From Caldilinea sp. CFX5 (GTDB taxonomy: Bacteria; Chloroflexota; Anaerolineae; Caldilineales; Caldilineaceae), in assembly GCA_021405325.1 (NCBI GenBank), contig QWII01000007.1, positions 124,001-188,000 on the forward strand: a stretch of DNA of 64,000 bases, in the 5' to 3' direction. The position numbers and the translations under genes are program-made. Positions 26,704 to 34,856 of the stretch are shown here, piece by piece; positions within the stretch are counted from its first letter, which is position 1; the number at the start of each line of letters is the position of its first letter. The notes under the pieces are model-generated. The model saw only the letters and a list, made by a program, of their open reading frames with translations, did not search any database and was not told where the DNA came from.

Positions 26704-27213
26704 TTGATTCACCTGGCCATAAAGAAAGAGTTGCCGATTGTCCCGAAAAACTATCCCTTGCTTGTCTTTGCATCCAGTCAGCAGAAGTTTCGCGACTTTC
26801 TTCAACAAATGATCACAGAAGGCAAGAATACCTATATCCGCTATGCGTATGAGGTCAGACCACAGGTCACGAAGGAGGTATTAACGATGGCCGGTATCTC
26901 ATCAAGACTATCACGGAAAGATTTGGAGTTCATGGCTGAGGACATTGGTCGCGAGCTAGTCGCTGTGATGGATCCCAAAGATGTAATGCAAGCAATGGAA
27001 CCGCAAGATGTGATCGAAGGCATGGATGAGGAAAAACAGCGCCAACTTCTCGCCTTGTTTAGCCCGGAAGAGCGATTGGCTGATATGAGCGTTGACGAGT
27101 TGCTAAAGGGCATCAGCCCCGAAACACAAAAAGCGCTTTTGGATTTCTTGTTGAAGAGCAATGCGGTCCCTACACCAGCAGAAAAGCAATCCAATGGCAA
27201 CAGCAATCATTGA
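26704..27213 (+). pseudogene. C-terminal remnant of an Rpn/PD-(D/E)XK transposase-like nuclease
   Basis: The frame (first possible start a TTG at 26704) begins inside a domain: PLLVFASSQQKFRDFLQQMI and AYEVRPQVTKEVLTMAG are characteristic of the C-terminal half of Rpn-family recombination-promoting nucleases/putative transposases, followed by a helical acidic tail (DPKDVMQAMEPQDVIEGMDE). The N-terminal nuclease core with the PD-(D/E)XK residues is missing. About 170 residues remain of an expected roughly 300. It marks the right border of the AT-rich island. Confidence 0.6.
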
Positions 27214-27233
27214 GACAACGGAGATGGGAGAGT

Positions 27234-27464
27234 ATGCCCAGCCACCTAAAATTCTGTCGTTGCCGTCAGTGTCGCCGCGGGCTGCGCACCAAATTTGGTG
27301 GCGACACCGTCCGGCGGGCAATTCGCCGGTTTCGTCGGCTGACCAAACAACAGATCAAACGCGGTGAAGAGCCGCTCATACAAATTTCCGTGCCTTATAC
27401 GGATAGGAGTTACGCAGTTGGACAAGACCTGTCAGGTTTGCGAAACCTGACAGGTCTCTGGTAG
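27234..27464 (+). CDS. Small basic Cys-containing protein
   Basis: A 76-residue frame starting at ATG 27234 after GGGAG. HLKFCRCRQCRRGLRTKFGG contains CxC and CxxC, and the following RRAIRRFRRLTKQQIKRGEE is strongly basic, as in nucleic-acid or zinc-binding small proteins. The final QDLSGLRNLTGLW is encoded by the hairpin repeat at 27404-27488, so the original stop was probably lost when the repeat was inserted. No family assigned with confidence; could be a truncated gene. Confidence 0.45.
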   Translation: MPSHLKFCRCRQCRRGLRTKFGGDTVRRAIRRFRRLTKQQIKRGEEPLIQISVPYTDRSYAVGQDLSGLRNLTGLW

Positions 27465-27488
27465 CGCCCGTCAACTGCGTAACTCCTA
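27404..27488. repeat. Nested palindrome: 33-nt hairpin inside a 17-bp inverted repeat
   Basis: Inner hairpin AGACCTGTCAGGTTT (27425-27439), loop GCG, exact complement (27443-27457). Outer perfect arms TAGGAGTTACGCAGTTG (27404-27420) and complement (27472-27488). The inner hairpin recurs at 53763-53795 in the same nested layout, and a 15+3+15 relative is at 41578-41610. Confidence 0.8.
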
Positions 27489-27509
27489 ACGGATTAAAGA
27501 AGGAAACAG

Positions 27510-28616
27510 ATGCGTTGCCGTACCTTTATCACGCGCCTTGTGCTACTCCTCCTCCTGACATTGGCCCCCCTCAGCCCCAGTTTACCGGCCAAAGCCGGCA
27601 TGGGACGGAACCCTGACGCCGTCCCCCCATTCGACGGCACCATTTTCCTCGATCCCGACATCATCGTCGCCGGCGACCCGACCACCTTTCAGCGTGCGCC
27701 CTATGCCGGTCAGGGGATGCGGACGATGTTTGACCGCCGAGTGAACGATTGGGTGACGGTGAACGCCTATCTCTTCAATGCTAGCTTTAGCGATGGTCTC
27801 ATCGCCGAGATTCAGGTCAATCCCGAATTTGGCAGTGCGGACGCGGCTGCCGCAGAGGCAACGAAGTATGGCCGAGTGATTGGTCAATTGCCCCATATCT
27901 TGCGCACAGACGTGCAAACCGTCTGGATTCACCGAGGTGTCCACCCCTTTGGCGGCGGCAACCATAACATCCTGATCCACACGGGACAGTCTGCCCTCTA
28001 TGTGCAAGATGGGATTTTAGAAGAAACCTTAGTCCATGAAGCGGCCCACACCTCATTGGATGCCGCCCATGCCACCGCCCCCGGCTGGATCACGGCGCAG
28101 GTGGCCGACGGCAACTTTATCTCCACCTATGCCCGCGACAATCCGGTGCGGGAAGATATTGCCGAAAGTTTTCTGCCCTACCTGGCCTACCGGCTGCGAC
28201 CGGGGCGCATCTCGCCAACCCTGGCCGACCTCTTTGGCGAGACCATGCCCAACCGCATTCGCTACTTTGATCAACAAGCGTTTGATCTGCGCCCCCTGCT
28301 GGCTGTACCTGATCTGGTAGCGCGCCCGGATCGCGTCACCACCGCGCCCGCTACTGCCGTGACCATTGCGCCCCTCACCAATGACCTGCTCAACAGTGAC
28401 CCACTCACCGTCACGATTGACACACTGCCGACCCACGGCGACCTCAGCCTGAACGGTACGAACTTTGTCTATACGTCCACTGTCGGCTTTCAGGGGGTCG
28501 ATTCTTTCTACTACGCCATCAATACCTTTGCCGAAAGCGCCTTTGCCGAGGTGGTAGTGACCGTCAGCGAGGCCAGCGCGCTCCTCTTTTTGCCCGTCAC
28601 GCACGGCCCGAACTGA
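27510..28616 (+). CDS. Secreted zinc-metallopeptidase-like protein with C-terminal Ig-like domain
   Basis: A 368-residue protein. Residues 1-30 (LVLLLLLTLAPLSPSLPAKA-G) form a signal peptide with a likely AKA cleavage site. The body contains EETLVHEAAHTSLDAAH, a zincin HExxH motif (HEAAH) with an additional His further on. The last 90 residues (VARPDRVTTAPATAVTIAPL, then NDLLNSDPLTVTI ... GVDSFYYAI) are a cadherin-like/bacterial Ig repeat of the VxxNDxxxD kind. Extracellular enzyme, substrate unknown. Confidence 0.75.
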   Translation: MRCRTFITRLVLLLLLTLAPLSPSLPAKAGMGRNPDAVPPFDGTIFLDPDIIVAGDPTTFQRAPYAGQGMRTMFDRRVNDWVTVNAYLFNASFSDGLIAEIQVNPEFGSADAAAAEATKYGRVIGQLPHILRTDVQTVWIHRGVHPFGGGNHNILIHTGQSALYVQDGILEETLVHEAAHTSLDAAHATAPGWITAQVADGNFISTYARDNPVREDIAESFLPYLAYRLRPGRISPTLADLFGETMPNRIRYFDQQAFDLRPLLAVPDLVARPDRVTTAPATAVTIAPLTNDLLNSDPLTVTIDTLPTHGDLSLNGTNFVYTSTVGFQGVDSFYYAINTFAESAFAEVVVTVSEASALLFLPVTHGPN

Positions 28617-28743
28617 GTGCAAGACAACCTTTTGACGTGGTTGCGATTGGTTGCGTCTACAGGTACAATTGGTAGACAAACCAAAGTCAGGGGCATCACC
28701 TGCTTTGGGTAACCTTTTCCAACGCGTCAGAAGGAGCAGCATC

Positions 28744-30321
28744 ATGGCGCAGACAACCGTGCCGGCGCACTTGTCCGTTCTAAACTATTTGCAAACCATC
28801 GGCAACCAGCCGCCGACAGAGGAACAGAGCATCTTCCGCACCATCGGCGTTGAGCCGATCATCAACTGCCGGGGAACCTTTACGATCATTGGCGGCTCGG
28901 TGGAACTGCCGGCGGTGCAGGCCGCCATCAAAGAAGCGGCGCGCCACTTTGTTCAGTATGACGAGCTGGCCGAAGGCGTGGGGCGGCGACTAGCCGAGTT
29001 GACCGGCGCTGCGTGGGGGATGATCCCTTCCGGCTGTGCCGCTGGTCTCAAACATGTGACGGCGGCTTGTGTCACCGGCGGCAACCCCGAACTGCTGATC
29101 CGCATCCCCAATTTAACCGGCTTTGCCAAGACGCAGGTCATCATTCCCGGCTATTCGCGCAATGTCTATGACCACGCCTTGCGCAACATCGGCGTCGAGA
29201 TCGTCATGGTCGATACGCCGGACGAACTCACCCAGGCCATCAATCCCAAGACGGCCATGATCTATATCTTCTCCAACGAAGGGTCGCAGCCGGGGCAGCC
29301 CCTGTCGCTGGAAACTATCGCCGCCATCGCCAAACCCGCCGGCATTCCCATCTTGGTCGATGCCGCAGCAGAGAATCTGAGCATTCCCTGCATTCACCTG
29401 GAACGGGGCGCCGATGTGGTGGCCTACAGCGGCGGCAAAGCGCTCTGCGGGCCACAGGGTGCGGGGCTATTGCTGGGCAACAAGAAGATCCTCATGGCGG
29501 CGTGGCAGGCCAGTTCGCCCCACCACGGGCCAAACCGCGACAACAAAATCGGCCGTGAGGAGATCATGGGCCTGTTGGCGGCGGTGGAAATGTGGGTGCT
29601 GCGCGACCACGCCGCCGAGTGGCAACGCTGGCTGGCCAAACTGGCTTTCATTGCCGAGCGGGTGGCCGCCATTCCGACCGTTGCAACGCACGTCGCCGAG
29701 CCGACGGGCCTCTCCAACGTTGCGCCCGTGCTGGTGATTCGCTGGGATCCGGCCACCCTTCATATCACCGGCGAGGAAGTGGCCGAAGATTTCGCCCGCA
29801 AGCGCCCCCGCATTGCCGTAGGCAGTCAGGATGATGAACACAGCGCCGCCATCCGCATCACCCCCAGCCAAATGCAACCAGGCCAGGAACAGATCGTCGC
29901 CGACCGGATTGTCCAGATCCTCACGGCGTCTCGCGCCCCCAAGCCGACAGAACTCGCTCCGGCCACTGCCAACCTCAGCGGCCACTGGGATCTCACCGTC
30001 GAATATTTCACCAGCACCAGCCACCATCGTCTCTATCTGCAACAGGAAGGCAACTGGATCACCGGCAGCCACCAGAGCGACTTTTCCCAACAATCCATTG
30101 TCGGCACAGTCGAAGGGGATCAGGTCAAGCTGCGCAGTGAAGTGAGCCAACCGGGGGACTACATCCCCTTTCTCTTTGCCGGGCAAGCGGCGGACGGGCG
30201 CATTGCCGGTTCCATCTTCCTCGGCGAGTACCTGACTGCCCGATTCAGCGCCACCCGCACAACCTATCAACCGTTAACCAAACCCTTTGCGATTCCCGGC
30301 GGACCGCCGCTGGCTACGTAA
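28744..30321 (+). CDS. SelA-like PLP-dependent enzyme with C-terminal lipocalin-like extension
   Basis: A 525-residue protein. Residues 25-410 are the SelA/DgaE-like fold: TIGVEPIINCRGTFTIIGGS at the N terminus, cofactor region VDAAAENLSIPCIHLERGAD and the PLP-lysine in VVAYSGGKALCGPQGAGLLL. Members of this branch act on sugar acids or amino acids (for example D-glucosaminate-6-phosphate ammonia-lyase) and are not selenocysteine synthases. An extra C-terminal domain of about 110 residues (LSGHWDLTVEYFTSTSHHRL, a beta-rich repeat) is unusual. ATG 28744 is preceded by AAGGAGC; an in-frame start at 28651 is not needed. Confidence 0.8.
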   Translation: MAQTTVPAHLSVLNYLQTIGNQPPTEEQSIFRTIGVEPIINCRGTFTIIGGSVELPAVQAAIKEAARHFVQYDELAEGVGRRLAELTGAAWGMIPSGCAAGLKHVTAACVTGGNPELLIRIPNLTGFAKTQVIIPGYSRNVYDHALRNIGVEIVMVDTPDELTQAINPKTAMIYIFSNEGSQPGQPLSLETIAAIAKPAGIPILVDAAAENLSIPCIHLERGADVVAYSGGKALCGPQGAGLLLGNKKILMAAWQASSPHHGPNRDNKIGREEIMGLLAAVEMWVLRDHAAEWQRWLAKLAFIAERVAAIPTVATHVAEPTGLSNVAPVLVIRWDPATLHITGEEVAEDFARKRPRIAVGSQDDEHSAAIRITPSQMQPGQEQIVADRIVQILTASRAPKPTELAPATANLSGHWDLTVEYFTSTSHHRLYLQQEGNWITGSHQSDFSQQSIVGTVEGDQVKLRSEVSQPGDYIPFLFAGQAADGRIAGSIFLGEYLTARFSATRTTYQPLTKPFAIPGGPPLAT

Positions 30322-30352
30322 AAGGTGTACTAAAAATCTGACGAGTTGAATC

Positions 30353-30408
30353 GTAGTAAAGACTTTAGTCTTTCTTCCGGACAGCCCAAAGACTAAGGTC
30401 TTTACTAC
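30353..30408. repeat. GTAGTAAAGAC palindromic repeat, copy 2
   Basis: Arms 30353-30373 and 30388-30408 (one mismatch), loop of 14 nt. The first 20 bases are identical to the copy at 4793. Located 32 bases after the SelA-like stop. Confidence 0.75.
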
Positions 30409-30455
30409 TGAATACAACCTATTTAACAAAACACTAGGACAGGAGAGATTGATTC

Positions 30456-31382
30456 ATGGGTCATACATATCCCGAAATTACGGCTGAACACGCCGCCTTT
30501 TACGCCGAAAACGGTTATCTGATTGTGGAGAACGCCCTAAGCCCAGCCGAGTTGGCGGAACTGCGGAGCGAGACCACCGCCATCTGCCGAGGCGACCGTG
30601 GCATCGACATCCGCAACTATGAGCCGCCCCCCGTCGGCGCGGCGGAAGATGAGGTCTTGCGCAACTATCTCTGCATCCATTTTCCGCACAAGCTTTCGAC
30701 CATTATGGCAAAGCATTTGGCGCATCAGACGATTGTCGATGTCCTGACCAAGGTCATCGGTCCCAATGTCAAGTGTATGCAATCGATGCTCTTTATCAAA
30801 TCATCGGGCAAACCGGGGCAAGCCTGGCACCAGGACGAATGGGCCATCCCCACCCGTGACCGCAGTTTAGCCGGCGGTTGGATTGCTCTGGATGATGCGA
30901 CGGTGGAAAATGGCTGTCTCTGGGTAATCCCCGGCTCCCACAAACCCGGCGTGATCTGGCCCTTTGGTCCGCAAAATGATCCCCGCTTTGATTGCGGCAC
31001 GGAAAGTTATGACTTCCCCTACCAGGATGAAGACGCCATCCCCGTGGAAGTGAAGGCCGGCGCCATCGTCTTCTTTAACGGCTACTTGCTCCACCGCTCG
31101 TTGCCCAACTACGCCAAAAGCGGCTACCGGCGCGTGCTGGTCAACCACTACATGAGCGCCCAATCGTTGCTCCCCTGGCGCCGGCCCAAAGAAGGCGAAG
31201 GCATGGCCGTGACCGATTATCGCGATATCGTGATGATCGCCGGCAAAGACCCCTACGCCTGGAAGGGGCTGGAAGATCTAGCCAAACCCTATCTCCGGCC
31301 CAGCGGCGAAGGCGGCTGTGATAACGGCACCCGCCCGAAAGATGAGCAGCCGCGGAGTACGGTGGTCGGTGGTATTCGTTAG
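30456..31382 (+). CDS. Phytanoyl-CoA dioxygenase (PhyH) family protein
   Basis: A 308-residue Fe(II)/2-oxoglutarate-dependent oxygenase. The iron triad is H125-x-D127 in AWHQDEWAIP and distal H213 in GYLLHRSLPNYA; the 2-oxoglutarate Arg is likely in SGYRRVLVNHYM shortly after. WVIPGSHKPGVIWPF is the conserved xxPGSHK segment. ATG at 30456 after AGGAGAG. Substrate unknown; a distant paralogue is at 41738. The last 30 residues (KDEQPRSTVVGGIR) are polar, and an octamer array starts at the stop. Confidence 0.9.
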   Translation: MGHTYPEITAEHAAFYAENGYLIVENALSPAELAELRSETTAICRGDRGIDIRNYEPPPVGAAEDEVLRNYLCIHFPHKLSTIMAKHLAHQTIVDVLTKVIGPNVKCMQSMLFIKSSGKPGQAWHQDEWAIPTRDRSLAGGWIALDDATVENGCLWVIPGSHKPGVIWPFGPQNDPRFDCGTESYDFPYQDEDAIPVEVKAGAIVFFNGYLLHRSLPNYAKSGYRRVLVNHYMSAQSLLPWRRPKEGEGMAVTDYRDIVMIAGKDPYAWKGLEDLAKPYLRPSGEGGCDNGTRPKDEQPRSTVVGGIR

Positions 31383-31450
31383 TAGTGAGACAGTGAGACA
31401 GTGAGACAGTGAGACAGTGAGACAGGGAAACAGTGAGACAGGGAAACAGT
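31381..31450. repeat. Octamer array GTGAGACA, left arm
   Basis: Five clean GTGAGACA units followed by GGGAAACA, GTGAGACA, GGGAAACA. It starts within the stop codon cluster of the PhyH gene and is followed by a small AAACAG/CTGTTT hairpin. It is the inverted counterpart of 31941-31995. Confidence 0.9.
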
Positions 31451-31478
31451 TTTGCTGTTTCATGGAAAAGGGGGCTGT

Positions 31479-31940
31479 ATGGCAGGTGGGTTGAAGCGGG
31501 TGGGGAGTTTTCGCGAGCTATTGGTTTATCAGAAGTCGCGGCAGTTGGCTTTGGAAATCTTTCAGTTGACAAAGAGTTTTCCAAAAGAGGAGATGTTCGC
31601 TCTGACAGACCAGATTCGGCGTTCTTCGCGTTCCATCGAAAGCCAAATTGCTGAGGCTTGGGCTAAGCGGCGTTATGAGAAACATTTCATTAGCAAGTTA
31701 ACTGACGCCGACGGTGAGCAACAGGAAACTCAACACTGGATCGGTGTAGCTTATGATTGCGAATACTGGGACAGAGCCATAGCAACAGATCTACGCGAAA
31801 AGTGCCAGGAAATCGGTCGTCTACTAGGTGGTATGCTCGAAAAATCCGACCAGTTCTGCAACAACGAATCACTAACCTTACGCGAAGCACCGGTCGAATA
31901 CATCGTCTCTCCGCCACCAAGTTCTGACGACGAAGATTAA
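31479..31940 (+). CDS. Four helix bundle protein, 23S rRNA intervening-sequence (S23/IVP) family
   Basis: A 153-residue helical protein. SFRELLVYQKSRQLALEIFQ opens the family's domain, FALTDQIRRSSRSIESQIAE plus AWAKRR is the conserved basic central helix, and LTDADGEQQETQHWIGVAYD the third helix. Members are encoded in intervening sequences of 23S rRNA in some bacteria and are related to the bAvd accessory protein of diversity-generating retroelements; they bind nucleic acid. The gene is closely bracketed by inverted GTGAGACA arrays (31381-31450 and 31941-31995). ATG 31479 follows AAGGGGG; upstream ATG 31452 in the same frame is possible. Confidence 0.85.
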   Translation: MAGGLKRVGSFRELLVYQKSRQLALEIFQLTKSFPKEEMFALTDQIRRSSRSIESQIAEAWAKRRYEKHFISKLTDADGEQQETQHWIGVAYDCEYWDRAIATDLREKCQEIGRLLGGMLEKSDQFCNNESLTLREAPVEYIVSPPPSSDDED

Positions 31941-31995
31941 CTCACCGTCCCACTGTCTCACTGTCTTACTGTCTCACTGTCTTACTGTCTCACTG
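31941..31995. repeat. Octamer array GTGAGACA, inverted right arm
   Basis: CACTGTCT, CACTGTCT, TACTGTCT-type units, the reverse complement of the left arm at 31381-31450. It starts at the base after the stop of the S23/IVP gene and ends 45 bases before the aldolase start. Confidence 0.9.
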
Positions 31996-32039
31996 AATGA
32001 AGTCGATTATATCAAGATTACACAGAGAGGATCTCAGCA

Positions 32040-32930
32040 ATGGCACGAATCAACAAGTGTATCGAACTGCTTGCCGCGGGTCAACCGATCTACGCGACGC
32101 ACCCTTCCCGCCTGAGCTATGAAGCCGGTCGGGAAGATGCCAAGACGTGGGCGGACATGCTGCTCATCGACTTTGAACACCATCCCTTCGACACCGTCGG
32201 GCTGACAGCCTACATGCGCGGCCTGAAGGATGGCGGCCCGACCGCCAGTGGCCACCTGACCCCCACCGTGGTCTGCACCTTGCCCTCCAACGCTATTAGC
32301 CCGGAGGAAGTGCGCTACAACGCTTGGCAGGCGCGCCATGTTTTGACCGCCGGCGTGCATGGCATTCTCCACACCCACACGCGCACGGCTGAAGCGGTCA
32401 AGGCGTTTGTCCAGATCTGTCGCTACCCCTTCCAAACGTTGGGGCGGGAGGTCATTGGCGAAGGGCTGCGCGGGGCCGGCGGCCAGCGACCGGCAAATGA
32501 TATTTGGGGCGTCTCCACCGCGGATTACGCCCGCCTGGCCGACCCGTGGCCGTTGAACCCCAATGGCGAGCTGCTGCTTGGTCTCAAGATTGAGGATCGC
32601 CACTGCCTACCTAATGTGGACGCCATCGCCGCTGTGCCGGGGATTGGCTTTGCCGAGTGGGGACCGGGTGATATGGGCATGTCCTTTGGTCACGACGACG
32701 CCCATGACCCGCCCTATCCGCAGGAGATGAACGACGCCCGCGACAAGATCAAAGCGGCGCTCGACAAGCGGGGTATCGCCTTCTATTCCAGTTGGGCCGA
32801 CCCCAGCCTGACCATGGAGCAGCGCATCGACTTCTCGCTCGATGTCCTGGGCGTGCGGATGATGGGCGCGCCCAACAAAGCCTGGGCCGACTACGGTCGC
32901 CAGCGGACCGGTCGTACCATGCCTGTCTAG
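32040..32930 (+). CDS. HpcH/HpaI aldolase family protein
   Basis: A 296-residue class II pyruvate aldolase-like protein. Landmarks: WADMLLIDFEHHPFD (substrate loop, His/Asp), GVHGILHTHTRTAEAVKAFV, LLLGLKIEDRHCLPNVDAIA with the metal-binding Glu, and IGFAEWGPGDMGMSFGH with the metal-binding Asp. The family cleaves 2-keto-3-deoxy acids such as 4-hydroxy-2-oxoheptanedioate, often in sugar-acid breakdown. The catalytic Arg/His region near the start (ATHPSRLSYEAG) is less typical. Next to PhyH and SelA-like genes, suggesting an unassigned catabolic group. Confidence 0.85.
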   Translation: MARINKCIELLAAGQPIYATHPSRLSYEAGREDAKTWADMLLIDFEHHPFDTVGLTAYMRGLKDGGPTASGHLTPTVVCTLPSNAISPEEVRYNAWQARHVLTAGVHGILHTHTRTAEAVKAFVQICRYPFQTLGREVIGEGLRGAGGQRPANDIWGVSTADYARLADPWPLNPNGELLLGLKIEDRHCLPNVDAIAAVPGIGFAEWGPGDMGMSFGHDDAHDPPYPQEMNDARDKIKAALDKRGIAFYSSWADPSLTMEQRIDFSLDVLGVRMMGAPNKAWADYGRQRTGRTMPV

Positions 32931-32943
32931 TTAGGCGCTTTCA

Positions 32944-33003
32944 AAACGTAAAATATCCGTAGGGGCATCCCCTTGTGGGCGCCCCTACGGATATTTTACG
33001 TTT
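32944..33003. repeat. 23-bp inverted repeat with GTAGGGGC core
   Basis: Arms 32944-32966 and 32981-33003, perfect complement, loop of 14. The inner GTAGGGGC/GCCCCTAC core recurs at 45581-45612 and 57668-57709, and as GTAGGGAC at 37776-37856. It follows the aldolase stop by 13 bases and may terminate transcription. Confidence 0.7.
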
Positions 33004-33098
33004 CGCGCTACCAACCGAAAAATCGGTCGCCAAAATTTTTGACCAGACGATCATTCTGTTGATGATCGACCCCAATTCTTAAAATCTATTAAAAAACC

Positions 33099-33127
33099 TT
33101 GACAGCGTCAGCTCTCTGTGCTATCTT
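33099..33127 (+). promoter_or_regulatory. Predicted promoter of the ArsR-type regulator
   Basis: TTGACA (33099-33104), 17-bp spacer, TATCTT (33122-33127) in an AT-rich leader, about 65 bases ahead of the ATG at 33193. Confidence 0.55.
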
Positions 33128-33192
33128 TTCATTATAAAAAATTACAATCGAACAAAATTATTCAAATGATAATGGCTGAATGAGCAACTCGC

Positions 33193-33816
33193 ATGACTAA
33201 CCCAACGCCGCCTGTTTCTGAACGCTGGATTCACGACGTCGAGACGATCAAAGTCTTTGCCGACCCCTTGCGGCTCAAAATCATCCGCTTGATGGCGCAA
33301 CCGACAACGGTAAAAGCCATTGCCGATGCCGTTAACCTGCCGGCGGCAAAGCTCTATTACCACGTTAATTTGTTGCAGAAACATGACTTAATTCAGGTGG
33401 TGGGTCACAACCTGGAAAGTGGGATTGTCGAGAAGGTCTATCAGGTGACGGCGACCCAGTTTAAGCTGGTCAACCCTTTGCTGGCCGGCAATGATTTCCC
33501 GGTCGAAGCGGCGGACGCCATCTTTACGGACATGCTGCAAACGGCAACGGAAGGCTTTCAACGCGCCCTTGTCACCCGTGATAAAAGTGAAGGCACCCCG
33601 CCCCGTCACCCGTTTCTTTCCCAGAAAGCCGTGCGGTTGACCAATGACCAATTGACAACCCTGCATGAACGGCTGGACGCCTTGATCAAAGAGGTGACGG
33701 CCCTCGCCCAAGCCAACGCGGCGACCGACGAACCCTGCTATGAATTAACCGTTGTCTTTTATAAAACGGTCGCCGAGCCATCCGTCACCCGTAACCCACA
33801 GGAGCGATCCCCATGA
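33193..33816 (+). CDS. ArsR-type winged-helix regulator
   Basis: A 207-residue protein. Residues 10-85 (VFADPLRLKIIRLMAQPTTV, KAIADAVNLPAAKLYYHVNL, LQKHDLIQVVG) form the ArsR-like helix-turn-helix and wing. The C-terminal 120 residues are helical and carry no Cys, so metal sensing is unlikely. It overlaps the downstream nucleotidyltransferase gene by four bases (ATGA), so both proteins are made together. Confidence 0.8.
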   Translation: MTNPTPPVSERWIHDVETIKVFADPLRLKIIRLMAQPTTVKAIADAVNLPAAKLYYHVNLLQKHDLIQVVGHNLESGIVEKVYQVTATQFKLVNPLLAGNDFPVEAADAIFTDMLQTATEGFQRALVTRDKSEGTPPRHPFLSQKAVRLTNDQLTTLHERLDALIKEVTALAQANAATDEPCYELTVVFYKTVAEPSVTRNPQERSP

Positions 33817-34685
33817 CCCCACAAAGCGACTATCTGGTAACAGTAGCGCGCAAAGTTGCGCAACCCTATACTCACCTACCCACCATCCGGGCGGCAATGG
33901 TGACGGGTTCGGCGGCCAAAGGACTTGCCGATAACTATTCGGACATTGACATGACCTGCTACTACGCCGATGCGTTGCCGGATGAGGAAGCGCTGGCCGC
34001 CATTCGTCAGCAACATGGCGCCGCTGACCGCAAATGGCTGCTGGGCGACCGGGCTGAAGGCTCGTTTGCCGAAGCGTATGACCTGTATGGCATTGAAGTG
34101 CAGATCGGCCATACGACCATTGCAGCCTGGGAAGCCTCCATCGACAAAGTGCTGGTCGAACTGGATTGCGAATCGCCGCTGCAAAAAGCGCTGGAGGGGA
34201 CGCTGGCCTGTCAAGCGCTCTATGGGGCAGCTTATATTGATGCCTGGAAAGAACGGTTGCGCGCCTACCCGCCGGCCCTGGCCGAAGCGATGGTCAAAAA
34301 GCATCTGACCTTCTTTCCGCTCTGGGGCTTAGAACCGCACTTTCGCACACGCGACGCGACCCTCTGGTTTTATCAAAGCATGGTCGAAGCGGCGCAAAAT
34401 CTCGTCGGGGTGCTGGCCGGCCTCAACAAACTTTACTTTACCACCTTTCAGTTCAAGCGCATGAACCGTTTTCTCAAGCAAATGACAATTACACCGGTCG
34501 ATCTCGCTCCTCGCCTGGAAGAACTCTTTCAGGCTGATCGCACCGTTGCCGTCGCCGAGCTGGAAGCCCTGGTGGCTGAAACCATCACCCTGGTCGAAAC
34601 GTATATGCCTACAATCGACACCGCCAAAGCCAAACGACGCCTTGGCTGGCGGCAACCGATGTGGCAGGAAACTGTGGTCGTTTAG
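33813..34685 (+). CDS. Nucleotidyltransferase-fold protein
   Basis: A 290-residue protein. VTGSAAKGLADNYSDIDM is the minimal nucleotidyltransferase signature GSx10DxD (residues about 31-47); IEVQIGH at about residue 95 could supply the third acidic/metal side. The C-terminal 150 residues are helical (resembling the DUF4037 or kanamycin-nucleotidyltransferase C domain). Couples with the ArsR-type gene by a 4-base overlap. The stop TAG sits inside a GTCGTTTA array. Role unknown: antibiotic adenylylation, tRNA or protein AMPylation are options. Confidence 0.75.
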   Translation: MTPQSDYLVTVARKVAQPYTHLPTIRAAMVTGSAAKGLADNYSDIDMTCYYADALPDEEALAAIRQQHGAADRKWLLGDRAEGSFAEAYDLYGIEVQIGHTTIAAWEASIDKVLVELDCESPLQKALEGTLACQALYGAAYIDAWKERLRAYPPALAEAMVKKHLTFFPLWGLEPHFRTRDATLWFYQSMVEAAQNLVGVLAGLNKLYFTTFQFKRMNRFLKQMTITPVDLAPRLEELFQADRTVAVAELEALVAETITLVETYMPTIDTAKAKRRLGWRQPMWQETVVV

Positions 34686-34840
34686 TCGCGTGGTCGTTTA
34701 GTCGTGTGGTCGTTTAGTCGCGTGGTCGTTTAGTCGTGTGGTGATGTATTTGTGACAAAGGGCGGTTGATGCTCAATGACAAAACGTCAGAACGACCACG
34801 CGACTGCGCGACTACGCGACCACACGACCACACGACACCT
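34681..34840. repeat. Octamer array with inverted arms, class GTCGTTTA
   Basis: Left: GTCGTTTA, GTCGCGTG, GTCGTTTA, GTCGTGTG repeated (34678-34742). Right: CGACCACG, CGACTGCG, CGACTACG, CGACCACA, CGACCACA, CGAC (34793-34837). The 50-base spacer holds no gene. The nucleotidyltransferase stop codon is in the first unit, and the TldD ribosome site follows at once. Confidence 0.9.
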
Positions 34841-34856
34841 ACTCAAAGGAGAAGCT

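Noticed and set aside
29467..30270. Minus-strand open frame of 267 codons opposite the SelA-like gene
   Set aside because: Antisense shadow; no recognisable domain and no ribosome site.
28744..30321. SelA-like gene as the selenocysteine synthase for the probable selenoprotein
   Set aside because: It belongs to the SelA-related branch without the N-terminal tRNA-binding domain and carries an extra C-terminal domain; no selB, selC or selD is near.
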